Shown one piece after another: positions 1 to 5,928 of a stretch of 5,928 nucleotides of DNA. The notes beneath the pieces are model-generated. The model worked only from the letters and a program-made list of their open reading frames with translations. It had not been told where the DNA came from and searched no databases. The position numbers and the translations under genes were made by a program. This DNA comes from Candidatus Poseidoniaceae archaeon. Lineage in GTDB: Archaea > Thermoplasmatota > Poseidoniia > Poseidoniales > Poseidoniaceae. Position 1 is the first letter of the stretch. Each line of letters starts with the position of its first letter. Where the stretch lies: assembly GCA_030741455.1 (NCBI GenBank), contig JASLVI010000094.1, positions 1 through 5,928 of the forward strand. The letters run 5' to 3'.

Positions 1-867
1 TGCAATGGCCAAATCCGATTCACCACCCTTTTTCGATTGTTCAGGGAAGAAGTCGTTCGGACCTTCGTCGACCAGGTCATAGCCTTGTGAACTCAATGCG
101 GACGCACGAGTTAGAGGTATACGGCCAGGTGTTTCGAGCGTCACGACAATGTTTGTGATGTTTTCATCCAACAGATCTGAGATGTTCATCGAACTGTTGT
201 AAACGTGATACGGCACTTCAGTTTGATTCGTATCGTTGGTGTAATTGAACACCTCATTGGTTACATTTGCATAGGCATGGTCGGTGACTACGAGCGGTTG
301 GTCGATGTATGAAAATTCGTGTGGCCTATTTTTTGTGATCCAAACGTGGACGATATGGCCATCATCCGCTTGCCACGAAAGCGTTCCATTAGTCATGTTC
401 AGTTCGAGGAAACCACTCCATTCTCGTGTGAAATTGTCCAGTGTTGCCTCCAGTTCATTTGATTGTGATGGGCCAACAAGAAGCCCTTCCCCATTCAGAA
501 CAACGTCGGGAACGCCCCAGAATCCGTATGTTTCATACAAACGGATATTTGATTCAGAATAGAAATGGAGATCAGCAGGTGATGGATGGTGTTGGATAAT
601 CGTTGTATCACTGCGATTCAATTGTTCAAGCTCTTGAGATACAAGTGCGCATGGTTCGCACCAATCTGCAGAGAAATATTCGATAAAATGGGTGGTTTCG
701 TTGGCGATACATGTTTCATTTGAAAGAGCGCAATCAACATCGAATACGCGTACGTCGTACATCTTTGCAGGGGCGTATTCGCCGAAATGGCCGATATGCG
801 CGATCGATTGAGATGAGAAAATTACAGTCAGAAGAACTGCCGTAACCATTGCCAAAGGTTTCCTCAT
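1..867 (-). CDS. Exported thioredoxin-fold protein with ResA-like WCEPC active site (3' end cut by window edge)
   Basis: I translated the minus strand from the ATG at 867-865; 289 codons run without a stop to the left edge, so the C-terminus is missing. Residues 1-23 form a signal peptide (MRKP, then a hydrophobic stretch, cleavage likely after SIA), so the protein acts outside the membrane. Residues about 55-150 form a thioredoxin domain: the strand THFIEYF, then W69-C70-E71-P72-C73, and GVP with the expected cis-proline at P120. CEPC is the active site of Bacillus ResA, the reductant for cytochrome c apoproteins; TlpA and CcmG relatives differ in the middle residues. A second cysteine pair, C46/C53, precedes the fold. 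Residues 150-289 look beta-rich and belong to no family I recognise. There are 13 N-x-S/T sequons, seven of them within residues 201-238. No Shine-Dalgarno site precedes the ATG, which fits a leaderless start; M7 is a less likely alternative because it shortens the signal peptide. The gene diverges from ctaA. The thioredoxin fold is clear; the substrate is inference. Confidence 0.85.
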   Translation of the reverse strand, partial: MRKPLAMVTAVLLTVIFSSQSIAHIGHFGEYAPAKMYDVRVFDVDCALSNETCIANETTHFIEYFSADWCEPCALVSQELEQLNRSDTTIIQHHPSPADLHFYSESNIRLYETYGFWGVPDVVLNGEGLLVGPSQSNELEATLDNFTREWSGFLELNMTNGTLSWQADDGHIVHVWITKNRPHEFSYIDQPLVVTDHAYANVTNEVFNYTNDTNQTEVPYHVYNSSMNISDLLDENITNIVVTLETPGRIPLTRASALSSQGYDLVDEGPNDFFPEQSKKGGESDLAIA

Positions 868-884
868 GGTACGTGGAGGCAGGG

Positions 885-897
885 TCTTGTTAAAAGA
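885..897. promoter_or_regulatory. Candidate bidirectional archaeal TATA element in the divergent gap
   Basis: The 51-bp gap between the two divergent ATGs (867 and 919) holds one AT-rich island, TCTTGTTAAAAGA, an imperfect palindrome with TCTT and AAGA arms. Its centre (891) lies 24 nt from the first base of the minus-strand start and 28 nt from that of ctaA. Archaeal TATA boxes sit about 25-27 nt upstream of the transcription start, so a single element could drive both genes as leaderless or nearly leaderless transcripts. Neither start has a Shine-Dalgarno site just upstream, which agrees. The match to the TATA consensus is only fair and I see no clear BRE, so this is a positional inference. 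Confidence 0.45.
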
Positions 898-918
898 GGG
901 CCGCCTTCACGGGATGAC

Positions 919-1989
919 ATGGACCAGCCTTGGTGGAAGCGACCATCGACGCTTCCTCTTGTTCTTACCGTGATGACGCTGCTCATCATCGTTGTAGGAG
1001 GTACCATTCGAATCCATGATGCTGGCGAATCGTGTCCAGATTGGCCGAAGTGCTTCGGAACGTATGGATTCATGGTCGATGAAGCAGAACAAGAGGCTTA
1101 TTGGGATGCAAATCCAGATGAAATCGATAGTCGAGGTCCTGATCACCGATATACGACGTTTGAAATCTTCGTTGAGTGGTTCCATCGGCTTCTCGTTGGT
1201 ATTATCGCCATACCGATTCTTCTGAATGCTATCATGGCTCAGAAACTCAAATCTGAGTATGGTGAGGGATTGCGTAATCTCGCTGTTGTTTCGGGTTTTC
1301 TATTGATTGCACAGGCAATTGCTGGGTACGTCACTGTTCGTTTTGACAATGCTGATTGGACGGTTGCCATGCATCTTTCTTTGGCGAGTATCTTTACTTC
1401 TCTCTTGGTTTGGCAATACATTGCCATGCGTGCGCATGAAGGAACTGATTGGGTCTTCTTATCCACTTCGAAAGCGTTCTTGGACCGACAAAAGAAGCGA
1501 TTGATCAACATCACCGTTTCTGTATTTATTCTCCTTATTCTCGGTGCATGGGTTTCCAGTACTGCTGGAGGCAATTACAACCAAGCTTGCAACATTGGAT
1601 TCCCGAACGGTTGGCCAAAGTGTCAGGGTTCCATTCTTCCAAGTTTGGATGGGCCTGGTATACTCGTTCAAATGGTCCATCGCTTCGGTGCCGCAATAGT
1701 CGGTTTGGTCCTGATTATTACATCTGCGAAAATTCGTGTCGATGCACGTGATTCTGGTGAAGGAGAAGCGTTTTCAAAAGCCACCGAGGTTGTAACAGGC
1801 TTTTGGATTCTCAACGTCTTTGTTGGAGGCATGTACATTGTTTTTGCAAATCCAGATAACTTCCCTGAATTCATTTCATTGCTGCATCTTGTCTTCGGTG
1901 TAACCTCCTTCATTGCTGCTGCTGTAACCTTGATGATGTTGCGTCTTGCATATCTTGGTCCATTCAATTCGACTGGTGAGAGCGAATGA
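919..1989 (+). CDS. ctaA: Heme A synthase CtaA (COX15/CtaA family)
   Basis: This 356-residue integral membrane protein oxidises the C8 methyl of heme O to a formyl group, giving heme A for aa3-type oxidases. It has the full two-bundle, eight-helix architecture. The first half carries GGTIRIHDAGESCPDWPKCF (C39 and C45), the E86-W-F-H89-R motif and H152 (AMHLS). The second half carries C224 and C235 (GWPKCQG), H254 (MVHRFGA) and H323 (LLHLVFG). The four histidines match the heme-ligand positions of Bacillus CtaA, Glu86 the catalytic glutamate, and the cysteine pairs the two outer-loop disulfides. An acidic loop at residues 51-82 lengthens the first outer segment. No in-frame ATG, GTG or TTG lies between position 868 and this ATG, and no Shine-Dalgarno site precedes it, consistent with leaderless transcription. 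The stop overlaps the ctaB start. Identification is firm; that heme A is used by an aa3 oxidase is family knowledge, since no oxidase subunit gene lies in the window. Confidence 0.95.
   Translation: MDQPWWKRPSTLPLVLTVMTLLIIVVGGTIRIHDAGESCPDWPKCFGTYGFMVDEAEQEAYWDANPDEIDSRGPDHRYTTFEIFVEWFHRLLVGIIAIPILLNAIMAQKLKSEYGEGLRNLAVVSGFLLIAQAIAGYVTVRFDNADWTVAMHLSLASIFTSLLVWQYIAMRAHEGTDWVFLSTSKAFLDRQKKRLINITVSVFILLILGAWVSSTAGGNYNQACNIGFPNGWPKCQGSILPSLDGPGILVQMVHRFGAAIVGLVLIITSAKIRVDARDSGEGEAFSKATEVVTGFWILNVFVGGMYIVFANPDNFPEFISLLHLVFGVTSFIAAAVTLMMLRLAYLGPFNSTGESE
1975..1979 (+). promoter_or_regulatory. Shine-Dalgarno site for ctaB inside the end of ctaA
   Basis: GGTGA lies six bases upstream of the ctaB ATG and matches the GGUGA part of the AGGAGGUGAU complement of the 16S rRNA 3' end. 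It is the only good ribosome-binding site seen at a gene start here. This fits the archaeal pattern in which the first gene is leaderless and internal operon genes use a Shine-Dalgarno site. It supports the ATG at 1986 as the ctaB start and coupled translation. Confidence 0.55.
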
Positions 1990-2978
1990 GTGGAGAACAA
2001 CCCTCCTTGATTTCGCTGTTCATCAAATTGATGAAATTGAGAGTCATTGTTCTTCTTCAAATTACTGCGATTTGTGCTATTCTAGTTCATGATTCGCTCG
2101 CACGATATGATCTTATTGATCTTGAACGAAATTGGTCTGATACCTTGTGGACTTCATTGGTTACGCTCGCTGGAGGAACGCTCTCTGCTGGCGGTTCCAA
2201 TGCCATCAATATGTGGTACGACCGGGATATTGATACGAAAATGCGGCGTACGCAAAACCGACCACTTCCACAGGGGCAACTTCAACCAATGACGGTCTTG
2301 TTGTTTGGTATCTTTATCTCGATGCTGGGCTCGTCATTGTTCTTCTTACTGCATTGGAAGGCAGCATTTTGGTCCTTCTTTTCGGTCGGATTTTACGTGT
2401 TTATTTACACGATGTGGTTGAAGAGAAGAACCCCTCAAAATATTGTGATAGGTGGTGCAGCAGGGGCGACACCTCCGCTTATTGGGTGGGCGGGTGCTGC
2501 CGCTGATTCAATCAATTCAATGAACCCCTTTGATCTCGGCTCGCCGATTCCATGGATGCTTTTCGCGTTAATTTTCTTTTGGACACCACCGCATTTCTGG
2601 GCGCTTGCCTTGTATCGGTCCGGAGAATATGCAAAAGCCAATGTTCCTATGATGAATGAGGTGAAAGGTGCAAAGAGGACGGTTACGGAGTCGAAATTCT
2701 ACTGCGGGGGGCTTTTCCTCTTGGGCTCAGTCCCATGCTTTTGGCCAGAATCTGGCTTGCCGTTGTTGTGGGCATTTGTTGCTGGTGGATTGACTGTATG
2801 GTATGCGCAATCGGTATGGAATATCGATGTGAATGAACCTCTCGATGAGAATGGGAGGATGCCGAAAGCTGCGAAATCGTTCTTTCGCTCGCTCATTTAT
2901 CTAGGAGCGATGTTTTTCTCGCTCGTCTTGATCTCGTTTATCCCTCCATCATGGCTTGGCATCATGGGTCAATTGTAA
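1986..2978 (+). CDS. ctaB: Protoheme IX farnesyltransferase (heme O synthase) CtaB/CyoE/COX10
   Basis: This 330-residue UbiA-superfamily prenyltransferase transfers a farnesyl group from farnesyl diphosphate to protoheme IX, giving heme O, the substrate of CtaA. The first Mg-diphosphate motif is N75-xxx-D79-xxx-D83 in NMWYDRDIDTKMRRTQNRPL, very close to E. coli CyoE. The second conserved region is FFWTPPHFWALALYRSGEYA followed by KANVPMM (residues 197-223). Here the acidic residue is E214; E. coli has KDYQAANIP at this place, so this is normal family variation. About nine membrane helices are evident, and the protein is slightly longer than the usual roughly 300 residues, partly through a polar outer loop at 35-55. 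The ATG overlaps the ctaA TGA as ATGA, indicating one transcript and coupled translation. The gene order is the reverse of the pathway order. The gene ends three bases from the convergent tRNA-Ser, and no T-rich terminator is visible between them. Identification is firm. Confidence 0.96.
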   Translation: MSGEQPSLISLFIKLMKLRVIVLLQITAICAILVHDSLARYDLIDLERNWSDTLWTSLVTLAGGTLSAGGSNAINMWYDRDIDTKMRRTQNRPLPQGQLQPMTVLLFGIFISMLGSSLFFLLHWKAAFWSFFSVGFYVFIYTMWLKRRTPQNIVIGGAAGATPPLIGWAGAAADSINSMNPFDLGSPIPWMLFALIFFWTPPHFWALALYRSGEYAKANVPMMNEVKGAKRTVTESKFYCGGLFLLGSVPCFWPESGLPLLWAFVAGGLTVWYAQSVWNIDVNEPLDENGRMPKAAKSFFRSLIYLGAMFFSLVLISFIPPSWLGIMGQL

Positions 2979-2981
2979 GGA

Positions 2982-3069
2982 TGGCGCGGTGAGGGAGATT
3001 CGAACTCCCGAGGGACTTAACCCACTGGATTAGCAATCCAGCGCAATGGCCAGGCTATGCGATCACCGC
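2982..3069 (-). tRNA. tRNA-Ser(GCU), class II, CCA encoded
   Basis: Read on the minus strand from 3069, the acceptor stem GCGGTGA pairs with TCACCGC (2986-2992), followed by discriminator G (2985) and a genome-encoded CCA (2984-2982). The D-arm contains TAGCCTGG, typical of archaeal tRNAs. The anticodon stem CTGGA/TCCAG encloses the loop TTGCTAA with anticodon GCT (3034-3032), which reads AGC and AGU serine codons. A long 15-nt variable region (3010-3024) with a GGG/CCC stem marks class II. The T-arm is GGGAG-TTCGAAT-CTCCC. No intron is present. It lies downstream of the large surface-protein gene on the same strand and converges on ctaB. All stems pair perfectly, so it looks functional. Confidence 0.97.
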
Positions 3070-3100
3070 AGCGAAGCGAGCCACCAGCAGTTTAGTCAAG

Positions 3101-3107
3101 AATATGA
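3101..3107 (-). promoter_or_regulatory. Possible TATA box for the tRNA-Ser gene
   Basis: In the 59-bp gap between the surface-protein stop and the tRNA, the minus strand reads TCATATT, the most TATA-like stretch there. Its centre is about 35 nt upstream of the mature tRNA 5' end, which would place transcription start near 3078 with a short leader removed by RNase P. The match is weak, and the tRNA could instead be processed from read-through of the upstream gene. Confidence 0.25.
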
Positions 3108-3128
3108 CGGTTCACAAGCGAGCGAATT

Positions 3129-5928
3129 TCACTCAAAGAAATCTTCGAATTCGTCGGCCATATTGCGTGTCGCTTGGTTGCGTTTTCGGGCTCCAATGAC
3201 GCGCTTTAATCGAGCACGACTCTTGATTGTAATCGGAATGAACAATGCGTTGAGAACGACCAGAACAAGAACTGCAATTCCTGCAGTTTGGAATTCACCG
3301 ACCTTTGTGTAATCCATTAAATCTTGAAGCCACGGTACGCCGAGTGGAGGTTCAGGTGGTTCGGGCTCTTCAGGAATCAGATGTTGATTGTAGTCCCACC
3401 ACTGGTCCTGAATCGTTACACGCTCGATGTTACCACTGGGGAGGTCGTTGGTATTCTCGTTGCCTTTCCCATCAACAGGTGCTAGCACATAGTAATAGGT
3501 TCGAAGGGGACGTATTCCATCGGCTTCAAGTCCTGATTGATTGAATGTTCCTTCTTCACCTTGTAGGCCAGTCAAACCGGTAGCAATCGGTGTTGCATAT
3601 TTCAAGTCAATGTTGCTTGGTTCCGTATCCATTCTGTAGATGTTCCAAGTTACTCCGCCATCGGCTTCATTTGCTGGCCATGTCCATGTCAGGTTGAGTT
3701 CGTAGCACGCATTCCAATCCTGTTGCATTCTCAAACAATCCGTTGAGTTGGTAAATCGATACGTTGAACTGAAATCTTCAACAGCACTTGTAGGAGGTAG
3801 GGCATCACCACACAACCTCGAATTTCCATCTGCATTCATGACGACATTGATCTTTGACAAATCAGGTACTCCAGCACGATTTGTAGGCAGAATCGCATAT
3901 GAGGCACATGTTCCAGTTTCCAATGCAGCGGGGTCAAGCCAACCTTCTGAATTGGTCGAGGTGGAGGCCACGGTACTGTCAGATAACAGTTCAGCCCATA
4001 GATTCTGGTTGGTTTCAATCGAAGGGTCGGGGAAGATGGTTCCAACCGATTCATCGACTTCAAGCCTGTAGATTTGCCAACCACCGAGGTAAGGATTCTC
4101 AATATCGCCTACTGGCTCCCATTGAAGTTCAATTGTTCCGCCTTCCAACTTATTGTGAGAGAGGTTAGCGAGTGAAACATCGGGTTGTGGTAATGTTCCA
4201 GTGACGAGGATAATCGTGTTTGAATGAAGTGTCAGACTAATATTCTCAAGTCCATCATAACTGAAAAAGTCTGGTGATTCGAGATAATCCCAGTAGGAAT
4301 CGCCCAAGTCTGTTAATTTGAGGAATTCAACCGAATCATGTGGGATTGAGTCTGGGAGAAGGGTTGAGAGATTGATGTTCAGGTTCATCGTCTGAAGTTG
4401 TGCGGGTTGTAATGCATTCTCCTGTTGCATGACATTGAAATCCATGATCATAAGGGGCTCTTTTCCTCCTGCAATGTTGTACTCAAATCCTTCGATAGGT
4501 AAGAGAACATCGTATATGAACTGGGCCTTATCGAGCGAGACAGCGGAACCAGACATCAATGGCTCTTCTTCGATAAGGACTTCATCGATGATCGAGATTG
4601 TTACGTGCGTTTCGGCTGTGAAACCTAAGGCATCTTCGACAAAGAGACCGATGTCGTAGTCCTTGAGTGGGAATGAGGAGGCATTGATGGTGATTGATTT
4701 TCCATATCCAATGTTGATCACCGTATCGAGAACCCATGTGTAATTGAGAGGCTTAGCAGCGACATTGTTCGTAATTGCCGTAAGTTCAATGGAATCCGCA
4801 GTCGTGTACGTTCCTGAAATCGAATTCATGGTGATGATCGGCAGAATTTCACCTGCTAGAATCGAAGTAAATTCGATGAGCGTATTATCGGAAGGGCCAG
4901 TATCTGGACGGCCATTGAATGTTGTCGGCATGTAAATGCGCAGTTCTTTCCCTTCGCCAACCTTCGTTAGATTAAACATACATGTTGACCCTTCTCCAGG
5001 TTTGAGTTTGTCGATTGTACAGGAATCAAGATATTCTGATTCCCCGACAGCATCAAACATTTCGAACGTAATTTGCACATCTTCTACAGTAAAGTTGCCA
5101 ATGTTCTCGATATCGATGGAAAGCATGTCTTCGCCATAGTAGTAGTTAGGAGAGGATGGGTCGTGCGAAGGATACATGCTCGCAATTCGGAGGTCGAGTG
5201 TATTGTCGAGAACAATTTCGACTTCAGCGAGGTCATTGTAATCGTTCAGGTCCCCATCGTAAGCGCTTGTACTGTCGATGAGTCCGAATTGGAAGATATA
5301 GCGGCCTGGGACCGAGTAATTGAGTGCTGGAAGCGTTGTTGTAAACACTTGCTCATATCCTCCAGATGGCAAATTTGTCACGCTTTGATTTGACGTAGCA
5401 ACCAAGGTTCCATCTAATTCGAGCAAGTTCCATCCCATCTGTGCAACGAGTCCACACGCTCCACATGTGTGAGCAGTGCCATAGATGTCCATAAGGTAAT
5501 CCTGATCAGTATTGAGGATGTATTCGCCATCGTAGGTGTGCAGACCTGAAAGCGTATCTCGTGGATCTTGATCTTGGTCGATGGAAACATCGCTGTATTC
5601 AGCTGTCAAATTGATGTTGTAGGTTAGGACATCATCACTTGCATCCACATCTGCATAGGTGAATTTGAACACGACTGTAAACACACCCGTTAGTCCCGAT
5701 GGATACCATGCTGATGAATCACTGAAGTTACCTATGTCGCCACTCAAGAGTCCATTGACACTGATTTGGCCACTCGCTACATCGTTGGATGAGCATTGTG
5801 TTGCAGTTTTCATCCCTTGACAAACGTACCAATTCATCGAACGAGCGGATGTTTGTGCACTTAATGCCTCATTCTCAACTTCAGCCGTGAACGTGATCGG
5901 ATCAAAAGCAGGGTAATATCGGTCTTCG
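3129..5928 (-). CDS. Large multidomain cell-surface protein, C-terminally membrane-anchored (N-terminus beyond window edge)
   Basis: The minus-strand frame ending in TGA at 3131-3129 stays open to the right edge. Thirty codons precede the ATG at 5837 without a stop and read as similar beta-rich protein (ITFTAEVENEALSAQ), so that ATG is probably internal. Residues below count from it (902 in all). I infer these modules: a beta-sandwich at 1-80; a second one at 100-210 containing C125-G-A-C128; a CARDB-like domain at about 213-326 (DLRIASMYP, LSIDIENIGNFTVEDVQITF); a PKD/Ig-like domain at 333-417 (YTWVLD, GLFVEDALGF); an unrecognised region at 418-550; two FnIII-like domains at 551-680 and 683-808 (GGWQIYRLE, TWNIYRMD, YYYVLAPVDGKG); a Pro/Glu linker at 822-832; a membrane helix at 849-871; a basic then acidic cytoplasmic tail at 872-902. 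Ten cysteines fall in five local pairs, and there are 14 N-glycosylation sequons. No catalytic motif is visible; adhesion, sensing or polymer binding are all possible. Surface location is well supported; the function is unknown. Confidence 0.85.
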   Translation of the reverse strand, partial: EDRYYPAFDPITFTAEVENEALSAQTSARSMNWYVCQGMKTATQCSSNDVASGQISVNGLLSGDIGNFSDSSAWYPSGLTGVFTVVFKFTYADVDASDDVLTYNINLTAEYSDVSIDQDQDPRDTLSGLHTYDGEYILNTDQDYLMDIYGTAHTCGACGLVAQMGWNLLELDGTLVATSNQSVTNLPSGGYEQVFTTTLPALNYSVPGRYIFQFGLIDSTSAYDGDLNDYNDLAEVEIVLDNTLDLRIASMYPSHDPSSPNYYYGEDMLSIDIENIGNFTVEDVQITFEMFDAVGESEYLDSCTIDKLKPGEGSTCMFNLTKVGEGKELRIYMPTTFNGRPDTGPSDNTLIEFTSILAGEILPIITMNSISGTYTTADSIELTAITNNVAAKPLNYTWVLDTVINIGYGKSITINASSFPLKDYDIGLFVEDALGFTAETHVTISIIDEVLIEEEPLMSGSAVSLDKAQFIYDVLLPIEGFEYNIAGGKEPLMIMDFNVMQQENALQPAQLQTMNLNINLSTLLPDSIPHDSVEFLKLTDLGDSYWDYLESPDFFSYDGLENISLTLHSNTIILVTGTLPQPDVSLANLSHNKLEGGTIELQWEPVGDIENPYLGGWQIYRLEVDESVGTIFPDPSIETNQNLWAELLSDSTVASTSTNSEGWLDPAALETGTCASYAILPTNRAGVPDLSKINVVMNADGNSRLCGDALPPTSAVEDFSSTYRFTNSTDCLRMQQDWNACYELNLTWTWPANEADGGVTWNIYRMDTEPSNIDLKYATPIATGLTGLQGEEGTFNQSGLEADGIRPLRTYYYVLAPVDGKGNENTNDLPSGNIERVTIQDQWWDYNQHLIPEEPEPPEPPLGVPWLQDLMDYTKVGEFQTAGIAVLVLVVLNALFIPITIKSRARLKRVIGARKRNQATRNMADEFEDFFE

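Noticed and set aside
284..562. Plus-strand open frame of 92 codons
   Set aside because: It lies opposite the thioredoxin-like gene, whose minus-strand frame has a signal peptide, WCEPC and a cis-proline; the plus-strand product has no recognisable features.
1239..2060. Several minus-strand and alternative-frame open frames over ctaA and ctaB
   Set aside because: They overlap genes with complete family motifs, and their products are low-complexity shadows with no domain, start signal or spacing to support them.
2578..2630. Non-canonical second prenyltransferase motif (SGEYAKANVP) as a sign of lost activity in CtaB
   Set aside because: E. coli CyoE has KDYQAANIP at the same place, so an acidic residue followed by Tyr and AN-P is within normal family variation.
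3074..3123. Direct repeat AAGCGAGC (3074-3081 and 3116-3123) in the gap upstream of the tRNA
   Set aside because: Eight bases, two copies, no target-site or integration context; chance is the simplest explanation. I also saw no second copy of the tRNA 3' end that would indicate an attachment site.
3748..5393. Plus-strand open frames opposite the large surface-protein gene
   Set aside because: The minus-strand frame is continuous for over 930 codons with consistent domain structure; the opposite frames are short and featureless.
5835..5837. ATG at 5837 as the true start of the surface protein
   Set aside because: There is no signal peptide after it, and the reading frame is open for 30 more codons to the edge with protein-like sequence.

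Overview
The window reads as a piece of an archaeal genome. It most resembles a marine, aerobic, heterotrophic euryarchaeon of the Marine Group II (Poseidoniales) type; this assignment is inference, at moderate confidence. Four things point to Archaea. The serine tRNA has an archaeal-looking D-arm (TAGCCTGG). The two divergent genes start without a Shine-Dalgarno site and share a TATA-like element about 25 nt from each start, as expected for leaderless archaeal transcripts, while the internal operon gene does have a GGTGA site. The exported proteins are dense in N-glycosylation sequons. The large surface protein is built from Ig-like/FnIII-like modules and ends in a C-terminal membrane anchor with a charged cytoplasmic tail. 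Full-length heme A synthesis genes indicate aerobic respiration with an aa3-type oxidase.

Layout. Positions 1-867 (minus strand, cut by the left edge) encode an exported thioredoxin-fold protein with a ResA-like WCEPC active site. A 51-bp divergent promoter region follows. Positions 919-2978 (plus strand) hold a two-gene operon: ctaA (heme A synthase) and ctaB (heme O synthase), overlapping by an ATGA. Three bases beyond the ctaB stop, on the opposite strand, lies a class II tRNA-Ser(GCU) with its CCA encoded (2982-3069). From 3129 to the right edge, on the minus strand, runs a very large multidomain cell-surface protein. Its reading frame stays open through position 5928, so its N-terminus is outside the window and the ATG at 5837 is probably internal.

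How the genes work together. CtaB farnesylates protoheme IX to heme O and CtaA oxidises heme O to heme A, the cofactor of aa3-type cytochrome c oxidase. The divergent ResA-like thioredoxin would act on the outer face of the membrane, where it could reduce cysteine pairs of CtaA, of apocytochromes or of the CuA subunit. Its position suggests a small respiratory-cofactor maturation locus. The large surface protein has no evident link to heme synthesis, but its paired cysteines could also be substrates of extracytoplasmic thiol chemistry. There is no gene-free stretch over 300 bases, and I saw no mobile element, CRISPR array or rRNA.
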